A stretch of DNA of 20,572 bases from positions 1 to 20,572 of the forward strand of contig JBFIPX010000045.1 of NCBI GenBank assembly GCA_041609895.1, in the 5' to 3' direction. The notes below the pieces were generated by a model. That model made no database searches, was not told the origin of the DNA, and saw nothing but the letters and a program-made list of their open reading frames with translations. Positions 1 through 8,375 of this stretch are shown here, piece by piece. This stretch comes from JAHHLP01 sp041609895. Lineage in GTDB: Bacteria > Bacteroidota > Rhodothermia > Rhodothermales > JABDKH01. Position 1 is the stretch's first letter. Every line of letters starts with the position of its first letter. The position numbers and the translations under genes were made by a program.

Positions 1-1
1 A

Positions 2-883
2 TTTCTCGACAGCGTGCTCGCGGCTGTTTCGGATCCGGTTTTACGGGGCCAGATCGTAGAGGACTACACAAAGCCGCAGGTTAACAATGCATTTCGCTAC
101 CGGCTTATTTCATCGAACGTCAATCCGCTTAAGCGCGATCGCGGGCATTCGTACGAGGGATCCATTGAGGTCGGAGGAAACCTGCCCGCACTCCTTGATC
201 GAACGATATTCACTCCGGGCGTCATCGAAGGAAGTCTGCCCGGACTCCCTTTCTTTGGAGGCAGCGGGGAGACACGCCTTATCTATCGTCCATACCTTCG
301 CTTCGTCGTGGACTTGCGGCAGTACCGTCGGATGAACCGCGACCTCGTGTTTGCCTGGAAGGCGCTCGCGGGCATTTCACATCCGACCGGAAAATCAGAT
401 GTAGTGCCTTTCGACAAAAGATTTTTCAGCGGTGGCTCTTTTAGCGTGCGGGGCTGGGGTCTTGGTGAACTTGGACCAGGACAGGCGAGACTATCATCCA
501 CCGGATCTGAGGCAGAGGCGAATATTCTGGGAGGGGATATCAAGCTGGAGTTTAGTGCTGAACTGCGGCAGATCATGCTCCGCGACATCTTCGCCGCGGA
601 TTGGGTTGTTACGCCTTTCGTCGATGCCGGCAATGTCTGGTTCGGTCCGCGCAATCCCGGTTTCGAGACGAGCACCGGAGAGAAGGATGATGGGCGTTTT
701 CGCGGGCGCGACTTCATCGGTGAGATAGGCGTCGGATCCGGCGTAGGCCTCAGACTGGCTTGGGAGTATTTCATTGCTCGTCTTGATTTTGCCTATAAAG
801 TGCACGACCCTGCCACTGGTGAGTTCTTCCCCCAGCGACTCGATGAACCGCGGCTTCATTTTGCCATTGGGCATACGTTCTAG
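2..883 (+). CDS. Omp85/BamA-TamA family outer-membrane barrel protein, 3' part only
   Basis: The reading frame is open to the left edge, so only the C-terminal part (about 293 residues) of a larger protein is visible and the real start lies outside. The fragment looks like the 16-strand beta-barrel of the Omp85 superfamily (bacterial surface antigen D15). It carries the family hallmark GGSFSVRGW at about residues 144-152 of the fragment, which in this family belongs to the inward-folded loop 6 (RGF/RGW motif). Alternating aromatic and hydrophobic strands follow, including one reading TPFVDAGNVW, and the chain ends in a terminal Phe, as expected for an outer-membrane barrel recognised by the BAM machinery. 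Family members insert barrel proteins or translocate proteins or lipids across the outer membrane. No POTRA domains are visible, so BamA, TamA and other Omp85 members cannot be separated. The family call is firm; the exact role is open. Confidence 0.85.
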   Translation, partial: FLDSVLAAVSDPVLRGQIVEDYTKPQVNNAFRYRLISSNVNPLKRDRGHSYEGSIEVGGNLPALLDRTIFTPGVIEGSLPGLPFFGGSGETRLIYRPYLRFVVDLRQYRRMNRDLVFAWKALAGISHPTGKSDVVPFDKRFFSGGSFSVRGWGLGELGPGQARLSSTGSEAEANILGGDIKLEFSAELRQIMLRDIFAADWVVTPFVDAGNVWFGPRNPGFETSTGEKDDGRFRGRDFIGEIGVGSGVGLRLAWEYFIARLDFAYKVHDPATGEFFPQRLDEPRLHFAIGHTF

Positions 884-910
884 ATTTTTCCAAACAGTCT
901 TACTAGTGAG

Positions 911-1498
911 ATGAATATTGAAGGATTCCTGAGCGTCCTGACGCGATGGAGAAGGCGAGTCTTTCAGCGCGAAGAGGATCAGCGAATCAAGGATCGCGTT
1001 GATGCGCTTCGGGCTGCAGCCGTCTTTGCTGACCTGCGTTCGAGTCACCTCAACGTGATCGCCGAAGTCATGCACGAGCGCCGATTCAAACGCGATGAGT
1101 TTGTGTACTTTGAGGGTGATCCAGGGCTCGGGCTGTACCTCATTCGGCAGGGCGCAGTTCGGCTGACCCGGCGTAACGAACACGAAGAAGAGGTTGAGGT
1201 CGTGGAACTGGGCGAGTCGGACATCTTCGGCGCGCTTTCACTTTTTGAGGATCTTCGACGCGTGGAATCCGCCCGATCCATTGCAGACACAATTGTCTAC
1301 GGGCTATTCCGACCGGATCTTACGGCCATGTCCAATCGCAATCCTGCTGCGGCCGCTAACGTGTACAGAGCGCTTGGCCGCCATGTAGGCCGCCTATACG
1401 CATCGATGCTCGATTGCATCGAACAGCGATTTGGGCGGACCTCCACATTGGAGATACTCTCCAGTACTGCCAGCGTGCCGGAGAAGCTTCCGTCGTAG
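911..1498 (+). CDS. Cyclic-nucleotide-binding-fold protein without DNA-binding domain
   Basis: This 195-residue protein matches the Crp/Fnr-type cNMP-binding beta-roll over about residues 37-150, with the typical run FEGDPGLGLYLIRQGAVRL in the middle. No winged-helix DNA-binding domain follows; the chain ends in a short helical tail of about 45 residues, so it is unlikely to be a complete transcription factor. In the phosphate-binding cassette the usual Gly-Glu-x-Ala is replaced: the sequence reads FGALSLFED, with Ala108 where the ribose-contacting Glu normally sits, while Arg122 is in about the position of the phosphate-contacting Arg. Ligand binding may therefore be altered or lost. It starts 27 bases after the Omp85 gene and may share its transcript. 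The N-terminus is basic (RWRRR) and has no signal peptide, suggesting a cytoplasmic protein. The fold is fairly sure, the function unknown. Confidence 0.8.
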   Translation: MNIEGFLSVLTRWRRRVFQREEDQRIKDRVDALRAAAVFADLRSSHLNVIAEVMHERRFKRDEFVYFEGDPGLGLYLIRQGAVRLTRRNEHEEEVEVVELGESDIFGALSLFEDLRRVESARSIADTIVYGLFRPDLTAMSNRNPAAAANVYRALGRHVGRLYASMLDCIEQRFGRTSTLEILSSTASVPEKLPS

Positions 1499-1553
1499 GC
1501 ATTTGGAGCACAAGATCGTCGGTTCGACCGTCCGACCGTCACAAGGACACACT

Positions 1554-2960
1554 ATGAAGCTCACCAAAGGCACGACCCACCGGGTCTCGATTGAGAAATT
1601 CGCCGACAAGGGAAAGTCGATCGCCAGAATCGACGGAATGGTCGTCTTTGTTAAAGGTGCTGTTCCGGGCGACGAGGTAGAGATCAGCATACGTCGGACG
1701 CGCAAGAAATATGCTGACGCCGAAATCGAGCAACTTCTCCAGCCGAGCGAACTACGTACGGATGCTGCATGCCGCTACTTCGGCTGGTGCGGAGGATGCA
1801 AGTGGCAGCACGTTGACTACCAGGCTCAGCTGAAGGCGAAACATGCGAGTGTTCGGGAGGCATTTCAGCATGCGGGCGGCTTTGATGATCCGGCCGTTCA
1901 GCCCGTCTTGCCGGCAGAGCAAACGTACTTCTACCGAAACAAGATGGAGTTCTCCTTCAGCGCAAACCGCTGGCTCACACGTAAGGAGATAGAATCGGGA
2001 CAGAGATTCGACAAAGCTTTTGCTCTGGGACTTCACGCCCCGGGACAGTTTGCAAAAGTCATTGATATTCAAGAGTGTCATTTGCAGTCGAATGAAAGTG
2101 TTCAGATTGTCAATCTCGTGCGTGAACTTGCCTGCACGCATGGGTGGGATCCATGGGATGCAAGAAAGACGCGAGGCTTGTTGCGACACCTCGTGATCCG
2201 AGAAGGGAAGCGGACGGGCGAGAGAATGATAAACCTCGTTCTTTCCCGATTCGACGAGGAGGTTGTTCGCGCGTTCACCGACAGCCTCCGAGCAGCACCG
2301 GTAATCGTGACGACTTTCGTGGTCACGGTTAACGATACGCCCGCGCAAACAGCAATCGGCGATGAGACCCACGTCGTCTTTGGCCCAGGATTTATCACGG
2401 ATCGAATCGGTGATTACAGCTTTCAGATAGGCCCACAATCATTCTTCCAAACAAATACGATTCAGGCGGAGAAGCTGTATGAGGTTACACGGAAGTATGC
2501 GTCTCTGAGCGGGGCGGAGTGTGTCTATGACGTCTACTGCGGCGCCGGAACCATAGGAATCTACCTCGCTTCGGACGCGGCGAAAGTGGTCGGTCTCGAA
2601 CTTGTCCCGGAGGCTGTGCGCGATGCACGTACCAATGCCTCCCTGAATGAGGTCGGCAACTGCACGTTTGTCGAGGGAGATGTGCTCACCACGCTGAACG
2701 ACGAATTTCTGGAGAGCCACGGAACGCCGGACGTTATTATCCTCGATCCCCCGAGGGCCGGCCTACACCCGCGCGTTGTAAAGAGGGTGGCTACTCTGGG
2801 CACCCCCAGAATCGTCTATGTAAGCTGCAACCCCCAAACCCAGGCGCGCGACATTGCCATGATGGACGGCGCATACCGGATCGATGCGTTGCAGCCTGTC
2901 GACCTCTTTCCCCATACCGATCATATCGAGAACGTCGCGCAGCTCAGTCTGGCTACGTGA
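1554..2960 (+). CDS. rlmD: 23S rRNA (uracil-C5)-methyltransferase, RlmD/RumA family
   Basis: A 468-residue SAM-dependent RNA m5U methyltransferase. An N-terminal TRAM domain (about residues 5-62) is followed by the Fe-S cluster cysteines Cys73, Cys79 and Cys82 (C-x5-C-x2-C) with a likely fourth ligand at Cys175. The Rossmann SAM motif is VYDVYCGAGTIGIYLA, then the DPPRAG motif, then the nucleophile in VSCNP (Cys425). In E. coli RlmD this chemistry modifies U1939 of 23S rRNA. Related enzymes (RlmC, TrmA-like) share the motifs, so the exact uridine is inferred. The frame is open further upstream, to a possible GTG at 1431 inside the preceding gene, but the ATG at 1554 has an AAGGA six bases before it and begins directly at the TRAM domain, so it is chosen. 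It lies 55 bases after the cNMP-fold gene. Confidence 0.92.
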   Translation: MKLTKGTTHRVSIEKFADKGKSIARIDGMVVFVKGAVPGDEVEISIRRTRKKYADAEIEQLLQPSELRTDAACRYFGWCGGCKWQHVDYQAQLKAKHASVREAFQHAGGFDDPAVQPVLPAEQTYFYRNKMEFSFSANRWLTRKEIESGQRFDKAFALGLHAPGQFAKVIDIQECHLQSNESVQIVNLVRELACTHGWDPWDARKTRGLLRHLVIREGKRTGERMINLVLSRFDEEVVRAFTDSLRAAPVIVTTFVVTVNDTPAQTAIGDETHVVFGPGFITDRIGDYSFQIGPQSFFQTNTIQAEKLYEVTRKYASLSGAECVYDVYCGAGTIGIYLASDAAKVVGLELVPEAVRDARTNASLNEVGNCTFVEGDVLTTLNDEFLESHGTPDVIILDPPRAGLHPRVVKRVATLGTPRIVYVSCNPQTQARDIAMMDGAYRIDALQPVDLFPHTDHIENVAQLSLAT

Positions 2961-2990
2961 CGGTCTGCGGGTCTTCAAACGCAATCGACA

Positions 2991-4007
2991 ATGGGAAAGA
3001 AGGCATTTGTCACGGGTGGAACGGGTTTCGTGGGCAGTCATCTTGTGGATGAACTGATGCGAAGGGACTACGAGGAGATCCGTTGTCTCGTAAGATCAGA
3101 TCCAAAGTGGCTGAAGGACAAGGCCGTGACGCTTGTTAAGGGAGACTTGACCGGAGAGGGCGGCGAGACCGAGGTGGCCGACGCACTCGGGGGAGTCACT
3201 CACGTTTATCATGCCGCGGCTGTCACGCGAGCACGGAAGGAGGAGACTTTCTTGCGGTCGAATGTGGAGGGGACGCTTCGTCTTCTGAGTCTGACTCATC
3301 GCCTTGCGCCGACCCTTCAGCGGTTCGTGGTGACAAGTTCTCTGGCGGTGGTCGGTGCCGTCGAGGAAAAAGTGGCCACCGAGGAGACGCCGCTAAACCC
3401 GATCACCAGATATGGTCGAAGCAAGGCGATGATGGAGGCACGTGTCTGGGAATCCGTCGTGGGTGGAGTCGCAATTCAGGATGAGATCCCGATAACCGTG
3501 ATTCGGCCACCCGCTGTATACGGGCCGCGCGAGCGCGACATCCTCACCTTCTTCCAGACGGTCAATCGCGGACTGTGTCCAATCGTCGGAGGTAGTGATC
3601 CCGACCCGATAAGCCTGGTGTATGTAGAGGATCTTGTTCGGGGAATAGTAGACGCTGCCGAATCCGAAACTGCGATTGGTGAGACGTACTTCATCGGCGG
3701 AGCAAGCACGTCCACGTGGGAGGATGTTCGCGATGCTGCGACCGAGGCGCTTGGGCGCCGCGCCATCACCGTAAAAATACCTCCCGCCGTGGTCCGCAAG
3801 GTGGGCGCAGCGGTCGAGACTGTATCCGGGCTATTTGGTGCATATCCTCCGTTGAATCGAGAGAAAGCGCGCGAGATTGCGGATGCCTGCAAGGCATGCT
3901 CAAGTGCAAAAGCTGTCTCCGATTTCGGATACTCGGCGGAGGTTTCGCTTGAAAAGGGGATCAGTCTAACCATTGAGTGGTACCGTCAAAACGGCTGGCT
4001 TCGGTAG
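2991..4007 (+). CDS. NAD(P)-dependent epimerase/dehydratase, extended SDR
   Basis: A 338-residue extended short-chain dehydrogenase/reductase. The N-terminal nucleotide-binding motif is TGGTGFVGSHL (residues 8-18), the acidic GDLT segment follows at about 51-54, and the catalytic set comprises the Ser in VVTSS (about 113-117) and Tyr141-x3-Lys145 (YGRSK). The motif VIRPPAVYGPRE is typical of the epimerase and 3-beta-HSD-like branches. The substrate-binding C-terminal half is poorly conserved and gives no substrate clue. It follows rlmD by 30 bases and precedes kgd by 64 bases, with no neighbouring sugar, sterol or polyketide genes to suggest a pathway. Dihydroflavonol-reductase-like or hopanoid/sterol-type enzymes are possible alternatives. 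Family certain, substrate unknown. Confidence 0.9.
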   Translation: MGKKAFVTGGTGFVGSHLVDELMRRDYEEIRCLVRSDPKWLKDKAVTLVKGDLTGEGGETEVADALGGVTHVYHAAAVTRARKEETFLRSNVEGTLRLLSLTHRLAPTLQRFVVTSSLAVVGAVEEKVATEETPLNPITRYGRSKAMMEARVWESVVGGVAIQDEIPITVIRPPAVYGPRERDILTFFQTVNRGLCPIVGGSDPDPISLVYVEDLVRGIVDAAESETAIGETYFIGGASTSTWEDVRDAATEALGRRAITVKIPPAVVRKVGAAVETVSGLFGAYPPLNREKAREIADACKACSSAKAVSDFGYSAEVSLEKGISLTIEWYRQNGWLR

Positions 4008-4071
4008 CCGGCCGCTTCGGATTCATCTAACTTGAGGCAACTATCACTGTAAGGGGCGCCGACCAATTGCC

Positions 4072-7000
4072 ATGGCAAAAGACGAAGGCACACTCGGCTT
4101 CAATACCGGGTATGTAGATCAGATATACCGTCAGTACCTGGATAATCCCGAAAGTGTTAGTGAAAGCTGGAGGGAGTTCTTCGAGGATTTCAGTCCTAGC
4201 GATTCATTCGCCGCGGCTACGGAGGCGCGAAAGACTCGAGAGGCAGCGGCGGATTCCGCCGTGGCGGCACCCGAGGCCCCGCGGGGTGGAGACGGCGCCG
4301 TCGTTGAAGCGGAGAAGCCTGCACCACCGGAGATAGAAGGGGAGGCCAAACCGCTTCGCGGACCGGCCGCCATCATCGCGGAGAACATGGAGGCCAGCCT
4401 CGATGTCCCGACAGCCACTTCGGTTCGGTCGTTTCCGGTCAAGATGATGGCAGAGAACCGTCGACTCATCAATGACTACCAGCGGAGCGTCGGCGGAGAG
4501 AAGGTGTCCTACACCCACCTGATCGCATGGGCGGTCGTCAAGGGGCTCGGACAGCAGCCCAACATGAATACGACGTTCCGACAGGTCGACGGCCAACCGG
4601 AGCACGTGATACCGTCAGCGATAAACCTCGGACTTGCAATAGACATAGAGCGGCGCGGTAGGCGAACACTGCTCGTTCCAAACATCAAGGACGCCGGCTC
4701 GATGAACTTCCCGCAGTTCGTTGGTGTCTACAACGACTTGGTCCGACGGGCACGCGACAACGACCTTGAGCTAGGTGACTTCAAGGGGACCACCGCGACG
4801 ATCACCAATCCGGGTATGATCGGCACCTCGCTCAGCGTTCCGCGCCTCATGCAGGGTCAGGGCGTGATCGTGGGTGTCGGGGCCATCGGATTCCCGCCCG
4901 AATACTACGCCTTCGAGCCGGGCATCGTAAGCAAGTCCGGCATCTCTGAGGTGATGTCCATCACGTCGACTTACGATCACCGCGTCATTCAGGGAGCCGA
5001 AAGCGGTGCTTTTCTGGCTCACGTGGCCGAGTTGTTGCTTGGACAGCATGGCTTCTACAAAGAGGTGTTCGCCGAGCTTGGCATTCCCTATCAGCCCTTC
5101 TCGTTGAGGAAGGACAATACTCCGCAACTGGGGGCCGGCTCCGAAGAGTCCGAGCTCGACATGATTCGCAAGCAGGCGCGTGTCCTGCAGCTTATCCGCG
5201 CGCATCGGGTTCGGGGCCACTTGCAAGCCGACATCAACCCGCTTGGTTACGAGTGGGTGGAGCATCCGGAGCTGGATCCGGCCGTTTACGGCCTCACGGT
5301 ATGGGACCTCGATCGTGAGTTTGTGACGGGCGGCCTGGGCGGCAAGGAGATTCTCCCGCTGCGTGAGATCCTCTCTCTTCTTCGTGACACGTACACGCGG
5401 AAGATCGGCGTGGAGTACATGCATATCTCCGACCCCGGCGAAAAGCGCTGGCTGGAGGCGCGGATTGAGCCCGTGCGTGGCCAGGAGACGCTGACGCCGA
5501 AGATGAAGCGCCGGGTGCTATCCCGACTGAACGCGGCCGAGGCATTCGAACGGTTTCTGCACACCAAGTATATCGGGCACAAGCGATTCTCTCTGGAAGG
5601 GGCCGAGTCGGTCATTCCAATGTTGGATAGCATTCTTTCCGATGCGGCCGACCAAGAGGTCCATGAGGTGGTGATCGGAATGGCGCATCGCGGCCGCCTG
5701 AACGTGCTCGCAAACATTCTGCACAAGCCGTACGAGGCCATATTCTCGGAGTTTGAGGGTAGCATCGATCCCAACACCACCCAGGGCTCGGGCGACGTCA
5801 AGTACCACTTGGGTGCGACTGGCGAGCATCGTTCAGAGAACGGGGCAGTGGTGAAGCTCACGCTGGCTAGCAACCCGAGCCACCTTGAGGCGGTGAATCC
5901 CGTCGTCGAGGGCATGGTTCGGGCGCGACAGTACAAGCTCCGGCACGCGTCGGACGTGCCGGGAGGCGACTACAAGGATGCCGTCATACCGCTTCTGATA
6001 CATGGCGACGCGGCGTTTGCCGGTCAGGGCGTAGTCGCGGAAACGTTGAATCTTAGCCAGCTGCCCGGCTACAACACCGGGGGCACGATTCATATAGTGA
6101 TCAACAACCAGATTGGCTTCACCACAAAGCCGTCTGATGCGAGAAGTTCGACCTACGCGACGGACATAGCCCGGATGATTCAGGCGCCCATCGTGCATGT
6201 CAATGGCGACGATCCGGAGGCATGTGTTCGCGTCGCACGGCTTGCTCTCGACTTCCGGCAGGTCTTTAACCGCGACGTCGTGATCGACATGTTGTGTTAT
6301 CGTGTTCATGGCCACAACGAGGCCGACGAACCGACCTATACCCAGCCGCAACTCTACGAGAAGATCGAAGCAAAGCGCTCGGTCAGAAAGCTGTACACCG
6401 AGTATCTGCTGAGGCGGGGTGAGATGACGCCCGAAGAAGCGGAGCAGATGCTCGAGGATTATCGGACGAGACTGCAAGACGCTTTCGAATCGACAAAGGA
6501 GCTGACGGAACGAGACGCTAGTGCAAGCGAACAAATAGCGGCAAAACACGAGCCGTCGGACGATTTCTCTGATGTCGATACCGCAGTCGGAAAAGAAGAG
6601 CTTGATCGGATAGCACGTGCGCTGACGTCATTTCCGGATCACCTCAACGTGCACAAGAAGCTGGTGCGTCAGTTTGAAAAGCGATCCAAGGCATTTTTTG
6701 ACGACGGAACGGTGGACTGGTCGCTCGGTGAGTTGTTGGCTTATGGATCGTTGATTCTGGACGGTACGACAGTCCGCCTTTCGGGCCAGGATTCGCGGCG
6801 TGGTACATTCAGCCATCGCCACTCCGTTATCGTCGATCAGGATGACGGCTCTGAGTACGTTCCGTTGAACAACGTCACGGAAGATCAGGCGCATCTCTTG
6901 ATTTATGACAGTTTGTTGTCTGAATACGCGGTGTGTGGATTCGAATACGGCTACTCAGTCGCGGATCCAGACGCGCTTGTCATTTGGGAGGCTCAGTTCG

Positions 7001-7761
7001 GTGACTTCGCAAATGGCGCGCAGATTGTATTCGATCAGTTCCTGTCGGCCGCCGAAAAGAAATGGGGTCAGCGAAGCAGTCTCGTCTTGCTGCTCCCGCA
7101 CGGTTATGAAGGACAGGGCCCGGAACACTCGTCGGCGCGGCTCGAGCGTTTCCTTCATCTGTGCGCAGAAGGAAACATGTTCGTTTGCAACTTTACAACG
7201 CCGGCCAATCTCTTTCATGCAATGCGTCGGCAGGTGAAGCTCGACCAGCGAAAGCCGATGGTCGTGATGTCGCCAAAGAGTCTCTTGCGACATCCGGCGG
7301 TTGTCTCGACCCCCCAAGAGTTGATCGAGGGACGGTTCCAGACGGTGATTCCTGCTGAAGTTGATGATCCGGATCGCGTAAAACGCGTGGTATTCTGCAG
7401 CGGAAAGGTATTCTTCGATCTCCAGCAAGCTGTCTCGAAGCTTGAAGAGGGAGGCTCACGACCTGCACTGGTGCGTGTCGAACAGTTCTATCCGTTCCCT
7501 GCCAAAGCCCTCAGCCAGGAAGTGGAGCGTTTCGGAAATGCAGAGGACTTCATCTGGGCGCAAGAGGAGCCGAAGAACATGGGTGCGTGGACTTTCGTCG
7601 CTCCGCGGTTGGATGCTGTACTCTCCAAGCGAACTGGACGTGACTGCGGTAATGTCCAGTACCGGGGCCGCCCGGCCAGTGCCAGCCCATCTACCGGAAG
7701 CGCCAAGGTTCATCAATTCGAACAGGAGAAACTTTTCTCCGAGGTGCTCGGTCTCTCTTGA
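4072..7761 (+). CDS. kgd: Fused 2-oxoglutarate decarboxylase/dehydrogenase (E2 catalytic domain + E1), Kgd/OdhA type
   Basis: A 1229-residue enzyme with the layout of actinobacterial Kgd/OdhA. A short E1o N-terminal segment (about 1-42, with GYVDQIYRQYL and WREFFEDF) leads into an Ala/Pro/Glu-rich linker (about 45-100). Then comes a lipoate-acyltransferase catalytic domain (about 100-335) without any lipoyl domain, and then the full thiamine-diphosphate E1o (about 375-1229). E1 motifs visible are RGHLQADINPLG (His383), MAHRGRLNVLAN (His539), the ThDP/metal site HGDAAFAGQG from residue 644, INNQIGF, and EAQFGDFANGAQ. The enzyme decarboxylates 2-oxoglutarate and, with a separate lipoyl-bearing partner and E3, can feed succinyl-CoA into the TCA cycle. 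The E2 motif reads HRVIQG (His303, Gln307) where free E2 enzymes have HxxxDG; from memory the actinobacterial fused enzymes also carry Gln there. No partner E2 or E3 gene is in the window. Confidence 0.95.
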   Translation: MAKDEGTLGFNTGYVDQIYRQYLDNPESVSESWREFFEDFSPSDSFAAATEARKTREAAADSAVAAPEAPRGGDGAVVEAEKPAPPEIEGEAKPLRGPAAIIAENMEASLDVPTATSVRSFPVKMMAENRRLINDYQRSVGGEKVSYTHLIAWAVVKGLGQQPNMNTTFRQVDGQPEHVIPSAINLGLAIDIERRGRRTLLVPNIKDAGSMNFPQFVGVYNDLVRRARDNDLELGDFKGTTATITNPGMIGTSLSVPRLMQGQGVIVGVGAIGFPPEYYAFEPGIVSKSGISEVMSITSTYDHRVIQGAESGAFLAHVAELLLGQHGFYKEVFAELGIPYQPFSLRKDNTPQLGAGSEESELDMIRKQARVLQLIRAHRVRGHLQADINPLGYEWVEHPELDPAVYGLTVWDLDREFVTGGLGGKEILPLREILSLLRDTYTRKIGVEYMHISDPGEKRWLEARIEPVRGQETLTPKMKRRVLSRLNAAEAFERFLHTKYIGHKRFSLEGAESVIPMLDSILSDAADQEVHEVVIGMAHRGRLNVLANILHKPYEAIFSEFEGSIDPNTTQGSGDVKYHLGATGEHRSENGAVVKLTLASNPSHLEAVNPVVEGMVRARQYKLRHASDVPGGDYKDAVIPLLIHGDAAFAGQGVVAETLNLSQLPGYNTGGTIHIVINNQIGFTTKPSDARSSTYATDIARMIQAPIVHVNGDDPEACVRVARLALDFRQVFNRDVVIDMLCYRVHGHNEADEPTYTQPQLYEKIEAKRSVRKLYTEYLLRRGEMTPEEAEQMLEDYRTRLQDAFESTKELTERDASASEQIAAKHEPSDDFSDVDTAVGKEELDRIARALTSFPDHLNVHKKLVRQFEKRSKAFFDDGTVDWSLGELLAYGSLILDGTTVRLSGQDSRRGTFSHRHSVIVDQDDGSEYVPLNNVTEDQAHLLIYDSLLSEYAVCGFEYGYSVADPDALVIWEAQFGDFANGAQIVFDQFLSAAEKKWGQRSSLVLLLPHGYEGQGPEHSSARLERFLHLCAEGNMFVCNFTTPANLFHAMRRQVKLDQRKPMVVMSPKSLLRHPAVVSTPQELIEGRFQTVIPAEVDDPDRVKRVVFCSGKVFFDLQQAVSKLEEGGSRPALVRVEQFYPFPAKALSQEVERFGNAEDFIWAQEEPKNMGAWTFVAPRLDAVLSKRTGRDCGNVQYRGRPASASPSTGSAKVHQFEQEKLFSEVLGLS

Positions 7762-7807
7762 GAGATGACGACCCTCGTGGCGAGATCACCCCGTTCAACG
7801 CGTGTGC

Positions 7808-7840
7808 AAAAAAAGCGACGGCCGTTAACGACCGTCGCTT
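7808..7840 (-). terminator. Rho-independent terminator of rpsU
   Basis: A perfect 9-bp inverted repeat (AAGCGACGG at 7813-7821 and CCGTCGCTT at 7832-7840) encloses a 10-base loop. Read on the minus strand the stem runs straight into seven T residues (plus-strand A run 7808-7814), a standard intrinsic terminator about 70 bases after the rpsU stop. On the plus strand no T run follows the stem, so it should be a weak terminator at most for kgd, although the same hairpin could protect that transcript's 3' end. Confidence 0.85.
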
Positions 7841-7854
7841 CGCGGAGATCAATT

Positions 7855-7890
7855 ACCCGGCACTATCCGGCGAGGGTTAAATTGCCGGGT
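7855..7890. repeat. Inverted repeat between rpsU stop and its terminator
   Basis: ACCCGGCA at 7855-7862 is the exact reverse complement of TGCCGGGT at 7883-7890, separated by 20 bases. It lies just after the rpsU stop codon on the minus strand and before the main terminator hairpin. It could be an accessory RNA hairpin in the rpsU 3' UTR or a chance repeat. No T run is attached to it. Confidence 0.5.
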
Positions 7891-7907
7891 CAGAGACCCC
7901 ACACCGG

Positions 7908-8102
7908 TTAGTAGGAGCGAGAGCGTTTGTGCGCATTCCGAGCCGCCTTCTGACGCGCAATGCGCCTTTCCTCTGATGGCTTCGTGTACGCCATATTTGC
8001 GCGATAGATACGCAAAACGCGGCTGCGGTTAACGGCTCTCTTGAAACGTCGGAGTGCCCGATCAATGTTCTCGTTATCTCTTACCTTGATTCCTACCGAC
8101 AC
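7908..8102 (-). CDS. rpsU: 30S ribosomal protein S21
   Basis: A 64-residue basic protein with the S21 signature: an N-terminal VGIKVRDNENIDRALRRFKR segment, the central helix with RVLRIYR, and an Arg/Lys-rich tail (RRIARQKAARNAHKRSRSY). S21 binds the small subunit near the 3' end of 16S rRNA and takes part in initiation. The start is GTG (8100-8102 on the plus strand), chosen because the family begins M-S/P-x-G-x-x-V. No good Shine-Dalgarno sequence is seen upstream. The gene stands alone, converging on kgd and diverging from rdgB, with its own terminator downstream and a candidate promoter upstream. Confidence 0.95.
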   Translation of the reverse strand: MSVGIKVRDNENIDRALRRFKRAVNRSRVLRIYRANMAYTKPSEERRIARQKAARNAHKRSRSY

Positions 8103-8142
8103 CTTGCTGACTTACCGGCTGGTAATAAAAAAGTATGGCTGT

Positions 8143-8175
8143 GTAAAATACGGAGTCCGGCCAACGGATAGCAAA
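8143..8175 (-). promoter_or_regulatory. Candidate Bacteroidota-type promoter of rpsU
   Basis: On the minus strand TTTG (plus 8172-8175) is followed after 21 bases by TATTTTAC (plus 8143-8150), about 40 bases before the rpsU start. This resembles the -33 TTTG / -7 TAnnTTTG pattern of the Bacteroidota primary sigma factor, with the last bases of the -7 box not perfect. It falls inside the 273-base gap between rpsU and rdgB, the longest gene-free stretch in the window. I see no RNA gene and no credible small ORF in that gap. This is a pattern match only. Confidence 0.35.
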
Positions 8176-8375
8176 TTGTCTACATCCATACCAACGCGCA
8201 AAAGGTCATTATTCGAGCGATTGACCGTGAAATTGGCATGATGAGTCCAATCATTCGTCAAAATAGGTGATCGCTTCGACGGAAGCGGCCCGCCATACGA
8301 CCTGGGACAGGAAATAGCGAAAGCCCCGCGCGCGGCAGATTGAAGCCGTTGAATGGTGGTCAACGTAACGAGCAA

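Noticed and set aside
494..1183. Minus-strand open frame (229 codons) over the Omp85 and cNMP-fold genes
   Set aside because: It overlaps two genes with recognisable folds, and its translation has no domain-like pattern.
1431..1553. Upstream extension of rlmD to GTG 1431
   Set aside because: It would overlap the cNMP-fold gene, adds an Arg/Pro-rich stretch outside the TRAM domain, and the ATG at 1554 has its own AAGGA.
8103..8375. Possible RNA gene or riboswitch in the longest intergenic gap
   Set aside because: No tRNA cloverleaf, no known riboswitch core and no terminator was found by reading; a covariance-model scan would be needed to exclude an unknown RNA.
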